A stretch of DNA of 64,000 bases from Gibbula magus (lineage: Eukaryota > Mollusca > Gastropoda > Trochida > Trochidae). The DNA lies in the NCBI GenBank assembly GCA_936450465.1, contig OW388290.1:28757457-28821456 (forward strand), written 5' to 3'. The position numbers were made by a program, and so were the translations under genes. This document shows, piece after piece, positions 11,585-24,314 of the stretch. How positions within the stretch are numbered: the first letter of the stretch is position 1; each line of letters opens with the position of its first letter. The notes below the pieces were generated by a model that had not been told where the DNA came from, did not search any database, and was given only the letters and a program-made list of their open reading frames with translations.

Positions 11585-14500
11585 TCACCTCTTCCCTCCA
11601 CGCACTGTGATCCCTTGTTGAACTTCCATATCATCTGAAATAAGTCAATTGATCTGTATGTGACATGATTAATACCCAGTGTATGCAGAGTCATTATCAA
11701 TTATACTGTCAAGCAGATGACGTCGCATGGGCTTTAAACAAAATGCTGTGTAGTTCACTTATATTGAAGTGTATGATATTACAAGGTAAAAGCCTATGAG
11801 ACTTTTTGGAACTACCGTAAGCACTGTAATAAAACTTGCAAGCTTCAGTATGAACTGAGTCAAACATTACTTTCAAGATCATAACAAAACACATCCAGAA
11901 CTGACAAGGATGAACAGAAGATTCCTGTGGGCAATACAATTGGAAAGCATGTGATCATCATGAGCACTTAGTGGGGTTAAGCCAATACTCATTATACAAT
12001 AATAAATGGAGCCTAGGGGCACATTAAACATAGTTGTAGTAAACACTAAGCTGCTGAATTAATCAGTGTTAAACCATCCTGGGTTGCCAATTTATAAGAA
12101 TCAAAACTTGTTAACAAATGAAAAATCTGCAATTGGCCACTAGCTAACTTCAAATTCAAAGCATACCTAGATTGCTAGAGGGGGGGGGGGGGGGGTCGCT
12201 TTATATATGAGATACATGGTTTTTACCGGATTTTAGGGGTCTGAGAAAGGGGGTCGTCTTATACACAACGTCGCCTTATACACATTAATATACGGTAAGT
12301 CACGTAAGTCTCCATTACTGGCTAATTTAAGCCATGCTGAATTTTATCAGCTTTTCTGTTCCAGTATTGCAGCATGCTGAACATGACAGTTCACTAAGAA
12401 ATTTCTGGCACAGAAAAGACAATGAAATGTAGCAAGACTTTAATTAGACAATGATAGAGATTGGCACAATTTGTGCCTTGAAGGGAAGTTGGTCATTAGC
12501 TCAAGATTGCCTTTTCTGAAATATTCCAAGTCTCACTGGTTAAGGTTTATTCCTACATTTGCATAGAGAATAGGATTACCAGGTAATTGCCTACAAAATT
12601 TCCCTATATGAAAACACATTCTCCTTAATCTATACAGGTGGTACCTTGATCCTCCTCCAGGTGTTTGAGGAAGGCGCCCTGGTTACCTCCCCTTGTCTGT
12701 GTCTGGCTGGCCTGTCTGGCTACAGTCTGGGGGTGTCTGTTGGTGTAGTGTGACACAATGCTGTACAGTAGGGGGCTGCAACACAACAAGGCGACATCTT
12801 TATAATGGTTTCTTGATTCATCCCCCACCAGTGCCACCACACATCTAGCTCTAAGTGCTGGATTGAATATTCATAAAAATATTCATAAAAGCTAGATTCA
12901 TTATTTAAGAAGAGTAAAATGTAACTTCAACTCCTTTCAAAACTAGATGAGCGTTTGCGGGACACCGCAAAAGCAGAGCAGCTCCGAAACTTTGGGTCTC
13001 GCCTTTCCCTGTTCCGCATTCTCCTCAGCATAAATAATATGGGATTTTTTTTTGGCAAAAATTTTTTTATTATTCAAGTTATTCTAACAAGTTCAATCAT
13101 CACCGGGGTCACTTTTCACAAACTTGTTCTTAAAACCTATTTCTGATTTTAAAATTGGACCAAAGGATTAACATGGCCTTAACCAATATCTCATGACCTT
13201 GACCTTTGACCTTCAAGGTCACACCATCAATGATTACTTTTCATTGTGTATAACAATCATGCAATGACTCAAAGTGTTCATTGTTAACATAAGGCATATT
13301 CACAATAGCATGCTTAAGTTGTGACCTTGCTGTGACCTTGACCTTTGGCAGATTTTAGCGAAAACGTTTTCAGATCTTGGTCTTTCTCTATAGTTGATAT
13401 ATACCAAATAAGAGCCTGACAGCACAAAAATGTTTGAAGTTATCATGTCTACAAGGATTATTGTAGTGATTTAGGAACTCATGACCTTGACTTTTGACCT
13501 TGAATGTGAACATGTCAAAATCATTCACCAGATATATAAGAAAGAAGCTATGTATATGACATGTTAATACCTTCTTGGAAAAAAGTTATTTACAGATTTC
13601 AGAACTGGTCACCATGACCATATCTCGTGACCTTGAACTTTGATCTTAAAGGTCACACAGTCAATGATCACTTTTCATTGTGTATAACAATCATGTAATG
13701 ATTCAAACGGTTAATAGTTAAAATAAGGCATGTTCGCAACTGCATGCTTAAGTTGTGACCTCTCTGTGACCTTGACCTTGGACAGATTTTAGCGAAAACC
13801 TTTTCAAATCTCAGTCTTTCTCCATAGTTGATATATACCAAGTAAGGGCCTGATAGCACAGAAGTTGTTGAAGTTATCGTGTTTACAAGGATTTTTGTAG
13901 TGATTTCAGAACTCATGACCTTGACCTTTGACCTTGAATATGAGCATGTCAAAATAATTCCACAGGTGTACAAGAAAGAAGCTATATATATGAGGTTTTG
14001 ATACCTTCATGGAAAAAAGTTACATAGTGATTTCAGAACTGGTGGCCATGATCCTATCTCGTGACCTTGACCTTTAAAATTCAAGGTCACACAATCAGTG
14101 ATCACTTTTCATTGTGTATCATGATCATGTAATGATTCAAAGTGTTAATAGTTGAAATAAGACATTTTCGCAAAAGCATGCTTAAGTTGTGACCTCACTA
14201 TGACCTTGACCTTTGATGGATGTTAGCGAAAACCTTTTCAAATATTGGCCTTTCTCCATAGTTGATATACACCAAAGAAGAACCTGATAGCACAAATATT
14301 TTTCAAGTTATCGTGTTTACAAGGATTTTTTTAGCGATTTCAGAACTCGTGACCTTGACCTTTGACCTTGAATGTGAACATGTCAAAAAATTCCCCAGGG
14401 GCATAAGTAAGAAGTTATGTATATGAGTTCTCAAAACCTAATAGGAAAAAAGTTATAGCGAATACAAAACGCGGTGGCGGCCATGGAAACTGCACAAAAA

Positions 14501-17500
14501 CTGATAGCATAATAATGATAACACTTTATTGTCGTCATTACAATGTAAATCTTGGTAATTCTGTTTGTGCATCTTGCACCTGGCACCTAGTATTTTATGA
14601 ATAAGGGACTGTTACCACTATCAATGCATGTATGTAAGCAGAAGAATGCACATAACTTGAGAAATGTGAGTATTTTTAACAAAGAAAACCATCAATTTTC
14701 CACTGAACTTACACGGTTTTGGCCGGAGCATCCTCAACGACATTGAGCTCATTTCTGAGAAACTCTCTTTCCAGGGGAGCTTTAGGCATACCAGATTCTG
14801 GGGAAAGATCAATGTCTATCATAAAAAACAGTGTTAACCTCATTAAAAATTCACTAACGATGTAAAGCGTTTCTCTATCATCTCTAAAGTCTAAGATTTG
14901 AGTGCATCTTCATTATTCATCAATAAATAAAGTAAAATCATACTGTAACATGGTAATTAATATTGATCATTGACCATAGGACTGTTGGTTAATTTGTCTT
15001 TCTGGAATCTGGAATGCACAAGAAAAAAAAGATTTTCTGGATAACAACATTTTTCTTATGTATATATACAATGTTTCAGAGTATATATGCTTTCTCCTTC
15101 ATCAGGTGGAATTATGAGTATTCACCTATAAGGGCCTGATGAATGATTGAGCATGTCCAAAACACCATGTTTCTACACACTAAAGTTGTTATCCAGAAAA
15201 TATTCTTTGCTTCTATATATTACTATATTCAATACACTATTTTATATGTGCATCTACAGTTCAATCCTTGTATATGTTGTAGCATATGATTTGGCCCTTA
15301 GTGGTTATTTTTCACAGAAACAGGTTCAAAATGCTATGTTACAAATTAACAATATCATGAACAATTTTGAACACATAATTATGAAAATAATATCATAAAA
15401 TAAAGAAAATTAAAAACATCTCACCTGCAGCCAATACTGATGAGCTGTATTTGTACTTGTTGAATTCCAGGTATTCTCTGATAAGTTCATTGATTAAAAC
15501 ATTTTCATTGCTAAGAGTTGGCTTAGGTTCCGTTTGATCGTCTAGGGCGTTGAAAACTTCTGCTCGGATTCTCGCTTTTATTTGTCCAAGTACACCTCGA
15601 TTTTGTAGTGTATCTTTGAGAACTGAAACAGATACCTTCAAGGTTTAGAACTAGAACTTTGGAAATTGTTGGTAGTAAGCTTTTATAGCCCTGTAGCATG
15701 CATACTGGTATAGACAATAGCTTCATTTAATCTACAATGGTTAGTTGGTTAACAAATATTATGTCATCAGCTATAGATGAATTTGTAAACTTAAATTCTG
15801 ATTGTTTTCGTAGACGAATCGGGCAATGAACTTGTAGGCGTTTGCAACATAGAAATTAAATCAATAGCAACAAATTTTAGATAAAAATAATGACAAAACA
15901 TAATATTGACATGTTATCCTAAATGAAGAATAACTACACAATGTTTTGAATGGTCCAATGTCACCCCTACTACACTGACTCCAAAAATGGCGGCTGGTCA
16001 AAACATGGCTGATCGCAGATTTTCTTTTAATCCATTTAACATCTATACTAGGGTACTTTCCTACATGTTATTAATGTGCATGCCTTGGGCATTTACCAAG
16101 GAATCTGTAGATGTCATTTTAACCTCTAGGGAGTGTGTAAATTCATTATAATCTGCGTTTGAAAAATTGAAGCGGGAGAAGGGTAACTTGAGAAATATTT
16201 TCTGATACTGTATGAGAAGGGTAACTCAAATATTGGAGAAGGGTAACTTAGATGTTTGTTTAAGTTCAAGAGACAAATGAAGATGATATTTAATTTATTT
16301 AAGTAGTAAAACCTTTTATGAGATACTGAATTTCATCATATATACGTGACGCCATTCATCAAATATGTGACGCAAATCATCAAATAAGTGGCATCTCAAG
16401 CTTAATATCAAGAACAAGTTTGGTCTTTGAATGTTGCGTGATATAAACCAACATGAGACACTATAAAAAACATTTGATGACTGTTTGATTCATGGTATAT
16501 ACATAAAGCGAAAATTAGAAGTTTCTACTACTACGTATAGTATCCTCAAATACGTTATTCTGGTAGAAATGCTCAAATTGTCGAAATGGATGGTCCGAAA
16601 TTAGTACTTTTTACCTTAAGAATTTAAACAATATTTTATATGTAATTTAACAGTACATATATATACTCACATGCAATAGAAATGTTCCCACATTTTTAAA
16701 AGATTATAAAATTGAAAATTGCTGTCGGAAAAAGTAGAGTTTGAACATATTTAATAGACACAGGCTTTGTAGTTAAGTACTCACAATTTCATACATCAGG
16801 GTATGATGCCTTTATGTATGTGTCTGTTCAAATACACACATACACTTGGGGTGCTAAATCACTTTTTCAAGAAGTGTTTTTGGTCACAATGTTTGGTATG
16901 AGAAAGTAAAAATTTAATCAATATAAAAAGTTAAATTTGTTGATGCAACATTACTGTAGGACGTCACAAAGAAGTCAAAATCGCTTTTAACGTCGGAATT
17001 TTGTCACCAAAAATATTTCCTGAAACAAAAACAATGGGATTCCAACGAGCGACAATACTTTATTGTTTTATACGTCATAGAAGGCGACCAGATTAGAATG
17101 AATTTACTGCTATCTGTGTTCTACTGCCATAAATGTGCATAGCATATGAATGTTTGTAATTATTGTGTACTATTTATTACTTTGAAACTGGCTTGAAACT
17201 ATTCCGAAACATCAGCGAAAAAGAAAATCCAACTTATTGTACAAACTCCAAAAATCAAATGGCTCCACAATATCTTACTGAACCAAAAGCGTTGGTCCAA
17301 ACTAAAGTACAATTTACGTAACTTCCAACATATTGTGACTCCGTACTCGAGATGTAAACAGTCGAGACAATCATTCATTCCATCAGCAATATGTTCAAGG
17401 TATAATTATCAAACAATGTCCGCAAATCAGAAAGTATGTCACTTTTTAAAACATGTATTACTGATAAGTATGTCTCTGCTCCACAATATTGTTCATGTAA

Positions 17501-19189
17501 AAGAAAATTAAACATTGTGCACTCAAAATTACGACATGCTGTGAGCACATTAAACTTTCATTTAAACAAAATTGGAATGCAATCTGATCCAAACTGTATG
17601 TGTGATATGTGAAAACGCTTACCATTGTTTTGAATGTTCAATGTACAATAACAACAAAAAAAACTTATGGCATCATTTAAGCACATAGACCTACTTCATG
17701 CAAATGAAATAAACCTTCTAACATTGGTTTTGATGAATGTAACATTTATCTGGGTATTATAAATGTGTGTATGGCTTCGTAGTTCTATGCTGATAATCAC
17801 TGCAAGTATAAATGATATATCATAATAGCCGTTTGTCCATTCCATCGCCTTTGAACAAAGTAAACTTAAAAGTTACCCTTCTCCGCATTCCATTCTCTCA
17901 ACAGATTACCCTTCTCCCACGAAATCAGTTACCCTTCTCCCGCTTCAATTTTTCAAACGCAGATTTATGATGAATTTACACACTCCCTGACATCTACAGA
18001 TTCCTTGGTAAATGCCCAAGGCATGCGCATTAATAATATGTAGGAAAGTACCCTAGTATAGATGTGAAATGGATTTACAGTAAAAGAAAATCTGCGATCA
18101 GCCATGTTTTGACCAGCCGCCATTTTTGGAGTGGGTAACTGCAGTTACCCAACTCAGTGTAGTAGGGGTGAATGTCTTGTGTTTTTTGTTGAGTAGATAT
18201 TGATATGATACTCCAACCTTTTCTTTTTAATCCATTGGTTTACAGACCCAACCAAACCTATTGAAGGGCAACTGAATTCCAAACCCGGCACCCGGTGCAT
18301 TGTGTGATAGAAAACAGAGATTTTGACAGCTAGTAGAGAGAGAACAAAGAGGAGAGTAGTGATGTTTGAGAGTTTCAGTAAGCAGAACAGAAGCAGCTAT
18401 GATGGATATAATGACATGAACTATGATATGATTAAACTAAGAATATAGTGAGTTATTGCTTAACGCCGCTTCGGCAGTATTGCAGCCATCTAGCGGCGAG
18501 GAACTAAGTATATAAGGTAGGATTGTAATTTGTAAAATTATTTTTTAGTGATTTTGAAGCCTTTTTCTTTCCGACGTTACAGCGTTTGAACTCTGGGCCA
18601 AGAAAATGGCCTTCATCAGTAAAACGTGGGGTCAGGCCAATAATCAACATCCGATTATAAATGAGTCCTACCACCACTTTTAACGTTGTTGAACTATCAA
18701 CCAGGCTGGTCTGCAAAACACTGAAAGATCTCGATAACAGAGAAGTGCAACCCAGTGTAGGTGAGCTAGACCGAGACAAGCATAATCGTCCAGCTCATTA
18801 TTATAAGCTAATGCTACATATATAGTCCCATACAGTGATGCATACATTTTATAAACAGCCTGTATAACAGGATTGTCCCCTTGAAATTTATGCAATTAAG
18901 AAAACTTAAAGTGGTGATACTTAAATTTTCATTGTAAAATAAAAAATAAACTATCATGAAATATAAGAACAAATGCCAAACAAAATCACTTTGGAATTTC
19001 GTGTTTGGACATGTCTCCTGGATATGTAAAGTAAAATTTAATCAAATCAGTGGCATCATACATGAAAAACTACCAAAAGAAAACAGTCTGCAAGTATAAA
19101 TACGATATGTATGAAAGTTGCTTAATTTTCAGTTAAAATAACAAAGTTTGCGACGAATCACCTTCTTTCAAATCTTCCGATGATGCCAT
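11585..19189 (-). CDS. CEP20: CEP20 (FOR20/FOPNL), centrosomal protein with TOF and LisH motifs
   Basis: Five coding exons on the minus strand: 19189-19162, 15622-15425, 14797-14713, 12775-12645 and 11634-11585. They join in phase to 163 residues (human about 174). Seen: the N-terminal stretch GVLGQIKARIRAEVFNALDD (residues 19-38), then the LisH helix pair LINELIREYLEFNKYKYSSS (52-71), ESG and PLLYSIVSHY, all in family order. CEP20 is a small centriolar-satellite and basal-body protein needed for cilium assembly. ATG at 19189 opens MASSEDLKE. If the donor at 12644 is not used, the frame runs on to a stop at 12625 and gives 153 residues. Intron 1 carries a 2.2 kb inverted-repeat element and the intron at 12776-14712 an AGGTCA-rich repeat. 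The last exon is short and the least certain part. Confidence 0.88.
12179..12296 (+). repeat. Poly-G run with TCGTCTTATACAC repeats
   Basis: About 18 G residues (12181-12196) precede TCGCTTTATATATG. A second block, GGGGGTCGTCTTATACAC (about 12249-12266), follows, and then CGTCGCCTTATACAC. It looks like a decayed element end. It lies in the last CEP20 intron (11635-12644), which otherwise shows nothing I can name. Confidence 0.45.
12947..14510 (+). repeat. AGGTCA-rich repeat family, copy a
   Basis: The head is GAGCGTTTGCGGGACACCGCAAA, a 7-bp stem with a GACA loop. About three core units of 400-450 bp follow, each with TGACCTTGACC(TTTGACCTT) blocks, and the copy ends near CTGATAGCA. The same ends occur in reverse at 39618-40566 and 42190-44366. 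The design (hairpin head, tandem cores) resembles the pearl-like elements, but the sequence is unrelated. It lies in the CEP20 intron 12776-14712. Confidence 0.75.
15962..18170. mobile_element. 2.2 kb inverted-repeat DNA element, CAC ends, 5-bp duplication
   Basis: The terminal inverted repeats are about 235 bp, start CACCCCTACTACACTGA and are flanked on both sides by AATGT (15957-15961 and 18171-18175). The inner ends of the repeats carry GGAGAAGGGTAAC three times on each side in opposite orientations (about 16172-16252 and 17872-17945). The right arm has an extra palindromic insert, GGGTAACTGCAGTTACCC. No long open frame is seen, so it is non-autonomous. CAC ends with a 5-bp duplication recall Transib/RAG-like elements, but the next bases do not fit their usual CACWATG; the superfamily is open. 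It lies in CEP20 intron 1. Confidence 0.75.
18430..18900. repeat. SINE/MITE-like repeats in CEP20 intron 1
   Basis: 18453-18483 (TTAACGCCGCTTCGGCAGTA and on) resembles a motif common in molluscan dispersed repeats. 18720-18790 (CCCAGTGTAGGTGAGCTAGA, then CGAGACAAGC) matches 52015-52075 (CCCAGCGTAGGGGAGCTTGA). Apparent open frames here on the minus strand are products of the repeat. Confidence 0.45.
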
Positions 19190-19875
19190 TTTGAAGTGCC
19201 CGCTTTGTGTACACACAAAATGATGACGCGTCAAGGGATAAACCATTTTCTGGATTGTTCGTTTTTGTTTTCTCCGGTAGTATTTGATTTAAGCAAAATA
19301 AATACACCATTTCATACATATTTCAGTCACAAAAATAAATCTTATATTATAAATATTCGAATATAATTTATTTCAGCTAGAAGAAAAGCTAAATAAAATG
19401 TAAAATTTAGCAAATCCATGGTACCCACAAAATGATGACGTTTTCAGATACACAATGACCATTTCCTAGTTTCGTTTCATGAGAAAACGAAGTTTATTTC
19501 TCGTTAGACTTTCAACGAAAACTGTGCGAAGTAAGTGGCGCTCACAATCCGTGTATCAAAGCCATTTAAATATACTAAAAAGGTATTCAGGGTATGACAA
19601 TATTATTTGTTTGGAAAATTGTCACCAAAACATGGAGTAGGCTAACCAGGAAGGCCTAGAGTCTGCTGGACAGTTGGACTGATCAATAACATAGTATTAA
19701 CATCAAAGAACTTGTCAATACTTTTTTTTACATTGTTTTTTTTTAATGTATATAATGAAGGAACATTGAATTTTTTGCATCACTTTTATTAGTCCAGCAT
19801 GGTAGACGTCTTCCAACGCCACATGTGGCACATAAAGTTAAACTAACTTTTAGATTATCTGAATGGGATGCAGTG

Positions 19876-20610
19876 TATTCGTAGCCACTTAACGGTCCTG
19901 AAACTCATGTTTCTGGTTTCGTTGCAGTTAAGTGGCTAGTGTTTTCATAGACCTGAGACCGGTGCGTACATGCCGTGAATTCGCAGAGACTGTCAGAATC
20001 CGTAAACGGTGGGTTCGTAGAAGGATTATATTATCTAAAATACTTTTGATGTACTAAAATAGTATTTATTGATTTCGATGCATCTATATTATGTTGTTTA
20101 ACTGTAAATATACTAACACCATGCATTGAGTGCAATACAAAACCATGCCATGCAAGACTGTTTATACTAAATGACTGCTTTGATTGTTGTCGGTGTAATT
20201 CACAACAACAAAGTAATGTAATGTTAGTAAATTAGGTTGTCAGTCGATTAACAATTTACATTTATTATGATGTGTTTTGCTTGTCAATGACTTACAGCAC
20301 TTCATCTTCGCCGACGTCTGTTAATCTCCCGTTTGTTGTTGATTGATGCTGTATATGGGTAATCTAAAATGGATAATATTTTATAATCACCATGTTTCTT
20401 TATTTATTTCAAACACAAATATTCTCCAACAAAATAAGGAACAACATTTCCAAGTGTCTGATTACTTTATTGAAATTTGTTGCCTGAAAACATACCTACA
20501 TCAGATTGCATTGATATATTCCTATGTCCACAAAGGTCTACGAATCCAACGCCCATTCTTCTACGAAATTTACATCTACGAACCTGTCTGGTCTACAAAC
20601 TCACCTACAG
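19876..20610. repeat. Inverted clusters of a TTCGTAG motif
   Basis: TTCGTAG occurs near 19880 and 20011. Its reverse form (CTACGAA and close variants) occurs four times between 20538 and 20595. Clusters facing each other across about 500 bp suggest a MITE-like element, but I could not fix its ends or a target duplication. Confidence 0.35.
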
Positions 20611-20654
20611 CCATCTGAAGTACACTTTTATTAGTCATGCATATAACTAGACTA

Positions 20655-21690
20655 TAATTTCGCTAAAAGATCTGATGAAATGCATTTTTCTCAATAATGA
20701 CAGATGATTATCTCTACGTATATTGTACATCGGAATCAATTGAGCATGTAATCGAGATAATATACACTTGCAATTGATAATTAAAACGATCTTAATTCAC
20801 CCATTTTACCACTAGCGCAATCAGTTGAACGGTTCATTTTGTAAATGCTCACTGAGGCGTGACTGTGATAAGCGACAGGCGGGGCCAATTAGGCAGGTTC
20901 TCCTCCGCGCCTCGTTAATTAATTAATGATGATTATCACTGCTGTTAAATGAATTTATGAGCCTTTGTTTACAATGCGATTTTAATGAAATCTTTTTCAT
21001 AAATAATGTTGTGAAATGGGTCACATCTTTCAGTCACTAAATGACACTGGAAATTTCAATTAAATATCAAACGGTAAGTGTTTTTTCTGCCGACAATTAT
21101 AATTTACTGAAGATAATGATGATTGACGTCGTGCCTCGTGCTGTGAAGAATAAATGTGACTTCTTGACTGGATCAATGTATTTCAATTTCATAAACAATT
21201 ATGACCGACACAAGCAGGGCGGTTTGCCTTTATTTAATGCTTGTAAGTTTAGTTTTCCTTTTATTTTCTGCAATCGGTCAACTGATGTCCGATAGGTCAA
21301 TTTTCCATTCGGTCAAACTGGATTTACAATCGGACATGTCCGGCAAATAGACCGATTTCTGCATCCCTGTTATGAGGTGTATTACATCGCCAAAAAGACA
21401 TGTTTATGTAATAATTGTGTAATTGTCATCTGCGGAATTACCTAGTTGGATATCTAAACATTCGATATATATGGGAAATTTAAGTTGGTTTATTGAAGAT
21501 TTCTTTGTGAAATTAACAATCAAAATGTTGCGAAATTACGTTGAATTATGTCTATCGCTGAAAATCAGATTCCTTCTGATACGTCACAGAAGTCATCCCT
21601 CCAGGGGCCACACCCCCGCAGACTTTCATTCTGGTCGCCGGATCTAAATAAGGAGTTTTTTTAAAAAGCCGTATTTAAGTAATTTATGGA
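20655..21690 (+). repeat. Interspersed ~1 kb repeat, unbroken copy
   Basis: It aligns with 33640-34339 plus 35402-35645. Shared landmarks are GAAATGCATTTTTCTCAA, GGAATCAATTGAGCAT, GAGGCGTGACTGTGAT, AATTAACAATCAAAATGTTG and CCACACCCCCGCAGA. This copy has a single ATCTAAAC at about 21452, the undisturbed form of the site occupied by an element in the other copy. Confidence 0.75.
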
Positions 21691-22921
21691 CCGATTTCAG
21701 AAATTTAAAATCGAGCAATTGTCAAATTGACATCCCATTTTAATGAATCTGATTTTGACCATATGTCATTTCATCTATCCTTTAAGTGCTACATATATAA
21801 AGGCCTTGGCCATATACAAGTTTATATTAGATGAACTACATTGTTATAAGAAAAAAGTTTATAAATGAAAACTAATAGGTATGTTGATAATTGCTAGTAG
21901 TAATAAAAGGCTATATAGATTCTCAGGTATGTGACCTGCTAGTTCTATGGACAACTTACCATCATGAGAATGTAACGTAAAGCTAAGACATGCCAATATG
22001 ATTACCAGTAAGACAGACAGAAAAAAAAAATATTGTATAAGTAGAAAAAAGATGATCATTCTACCATAACTTTGCAATAGTTGATTTAAACATATATTTT
22101 TATTCATGAAAGAAAACAGTACATCCATGAAAGGATTAGCCAACAAGCTCAGAGGAGCTTATTTTAAGGCTGCTCCTATATACATATACAGTAGCGTATT
22201 AATAAATACAGATGGTAACATATTTATATATGAATCCAGTAATCAATATCGACATAAGTGGTTATGCATAGATATTAATTCGTTTGTTTACAGTCACTAT
22301 CGAAATTTATGAAAGGTCATATCGGTCAGATTTCATTATGTAATAGTCAAGGAGGCAGAGCTAAAGTACTAAAATGAGGTTCACTGTTGATGATGTCACA
22401 ATGGTGTTTATGATGTCACAATCAGCTGGAGGCTGAAGGCCAGTATGTGGTATATGAGAGAATTCATAAGTAATATGAGAAGGAAAATGTGTTACTATTA
22501 ATGGAAACTGAAGGAATTTAAGTTTGAAATAGAATTGAGAAAGTCTTTCCGGAAAAGCCGTCATGAGGAAATGTTGTGGGTGATTGTCCTGATCCCTGAT
22601 CCCATCTTTATCCCTCAAGTATGCCATTCAGAAGATCCTACTGCTGTCACATCGCCACCACATTGGAAATCCCAAGTACAACCCCCTGAACTTTCAGAAG
22701 TACTGCCACAGTACAGGGATCAGGACAATCACAATTTGGTTATACAGTGTTCTGTTTACTGTACAAGAACTTAGAATGAACTTGTTGTTGTCAAGCAATG
22801 ATTAATTGCATTTCAAAATTTTCTTGAAGAAGTTTGATTCTGGCAATATATTGTCCAAAAATTGTCAGAATACCAGATAACTTACCTTATTTACAAAATC
22901 AACACTGTAATACCAATTTCA

Positions 22922-23547
22922 ATTTTTAGCTCATCAGGCCTGAAAGGCCCGATGGGCTTATGGCATGGCATGGTGTCCGGCGGCCATCCATCCGTCTGTA
23001 AACTTTTTACTTTTTCGACTTCTTCTCAAGAACCACTGGGTCTAGGTAGTTGAAATTTTGTATACAGTCTCCTTGGGCAATGGGGATTCTAAATTGTAGA
23101 TTTTGTGACCCCATGACCCCAAATGGGGTCACAGGGGTCACATCCTTAAAAACCTATTTTCATCTTCTTCTCCAGTTCCAAAAGGCCTAGAGAGCTGGAA
23201 AGTTTTGTGCAGACTTTTTGGCCCATGAGGATTCTCAATTGTAGATTTAGTGACCCCATGACCCCAAATGGGGTCACAGGGCTCACATTCTTAAAAACCT
23301 ATTTTCATCTTCTTCTCCAGTTCCAAAAGGTCTAGAGAGCTGAAAAGTTGGGTAGAGACTCTTTGGTGAAAGGTGATTCTTAATTGTAGGATTGGTGACC
23401 CTGTGACTCCAATTACGAGTCACAGGGGTCATGATCTAAAAACCTATTTTTGCTTGTTAACAATGTATTACTTGAGATAACTTAGATATTCAACCTTAGA
23501 TAATAAATCACATCCTGATGAGCTACAGAGCCCATGGCTCTATTTTT
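22922..23547. mobile_element. Pearl/Helentron-like element, GCTCATCAGG family
   Basis: The head hairpin is GGCCTGAAAGGCC after TAGCTCATCA. Three cores of about 170 bp follow, each with GTGACCCCATGACCCC-like and CTTCTTCTCCAGTTCC-like blocks (23,100-23,450). The right end GATGAGCTAC leads into the hairpin AGAGCCCATGGCTCT and ATTTTT. A 5'-truncated relative is at 35650-35973 and head fragments lie at about 32670 and 33613. Confidence 0.68.
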
Positions 23548-24314
23548 AAAATACTACAGAAATGATTCCCATGCAGATCCCGGTTGCAAAATGCTATCAT
23601 CTTCAGAATAGACTGAACTTCCTTTTCTCTTTTCTGAGGCCTTATACGAAGTAACATAATTCGAGATAACAAATAGTGTCAAATGACAAATTACTACTGT
23701 TCAAACTTGTCAGAATAAAGTTCAATATTAAGTCAATGATTTGGTAGAATTATTATAATTCTGTTGTATGCCGCTTAGTTTTGAACACATTATGTTTATC
23801 TCCTAATTTCAATCAAAAAAATTGTACACCAAATCTGTTGAGCAACAGTATTGATTGACATTTTCAATTGTGATGGTAAGTAATTTTTGGTATGTCACAT
23901 ATTTATAAGCTTGCAATACAAAGAATTGATCTCGCATGTTTGACTTTAAATGAACCTCATTAATGAGAACTTGTTGTCAATGTGTATTCAAAATGATGTC
24001 AAAGAAAAATGAGTTAAAAATACATACTCAATACATATTAAATACATGCAGATGTTGATTAACTTCTTTTTTTCCCCCAGATTTTATGGGCCAATATTTT
24101 TGCGGTATGTTAAGTTTATTTTAACATATTAAAAAATATTATTATTTAGAGATCAAGAAAAATTGTGAGATTCATTATCATGATTATTCAAAATAAGATC
24201 AAATTTGTTAATGTCAATATTTTATTTTAAATCTTAATTGAATCCCATCTGAAATTCTAATTTGTCAATTAAGACACTTAAGATATCTTGAACAAAAGCT
24301 ATGTTTTATCAGTA

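Larger units (their letters stand above)
19190..24314. other. CEP20-ADPRH intergenic region
   Basis: The two genes point away from each other, so both promoters should lie here. I see no reliable TATA box or CpG-rich block. From 19190 to 19860 nothing is recognised; the following stretches hold the repeats listed separately. A 17-bp perfect inverted repeat (TGATTGTCCTGATCCCT at about 22580, reversed at about 22716) spans a possible decayed repeat. From 23548 to 24314 the DNA is A/T-rich without recognised features, and any 5' UTR exon of ADPRH was not found. Confidence 0.5.

Noticed and set aside
22535..22774. 79-codon frame in the CEP20-ADPRH intergenic region
   Set aside because: It spans a 17-bp inverted repeat, has no recognised domain and has no splice or neighbour support.
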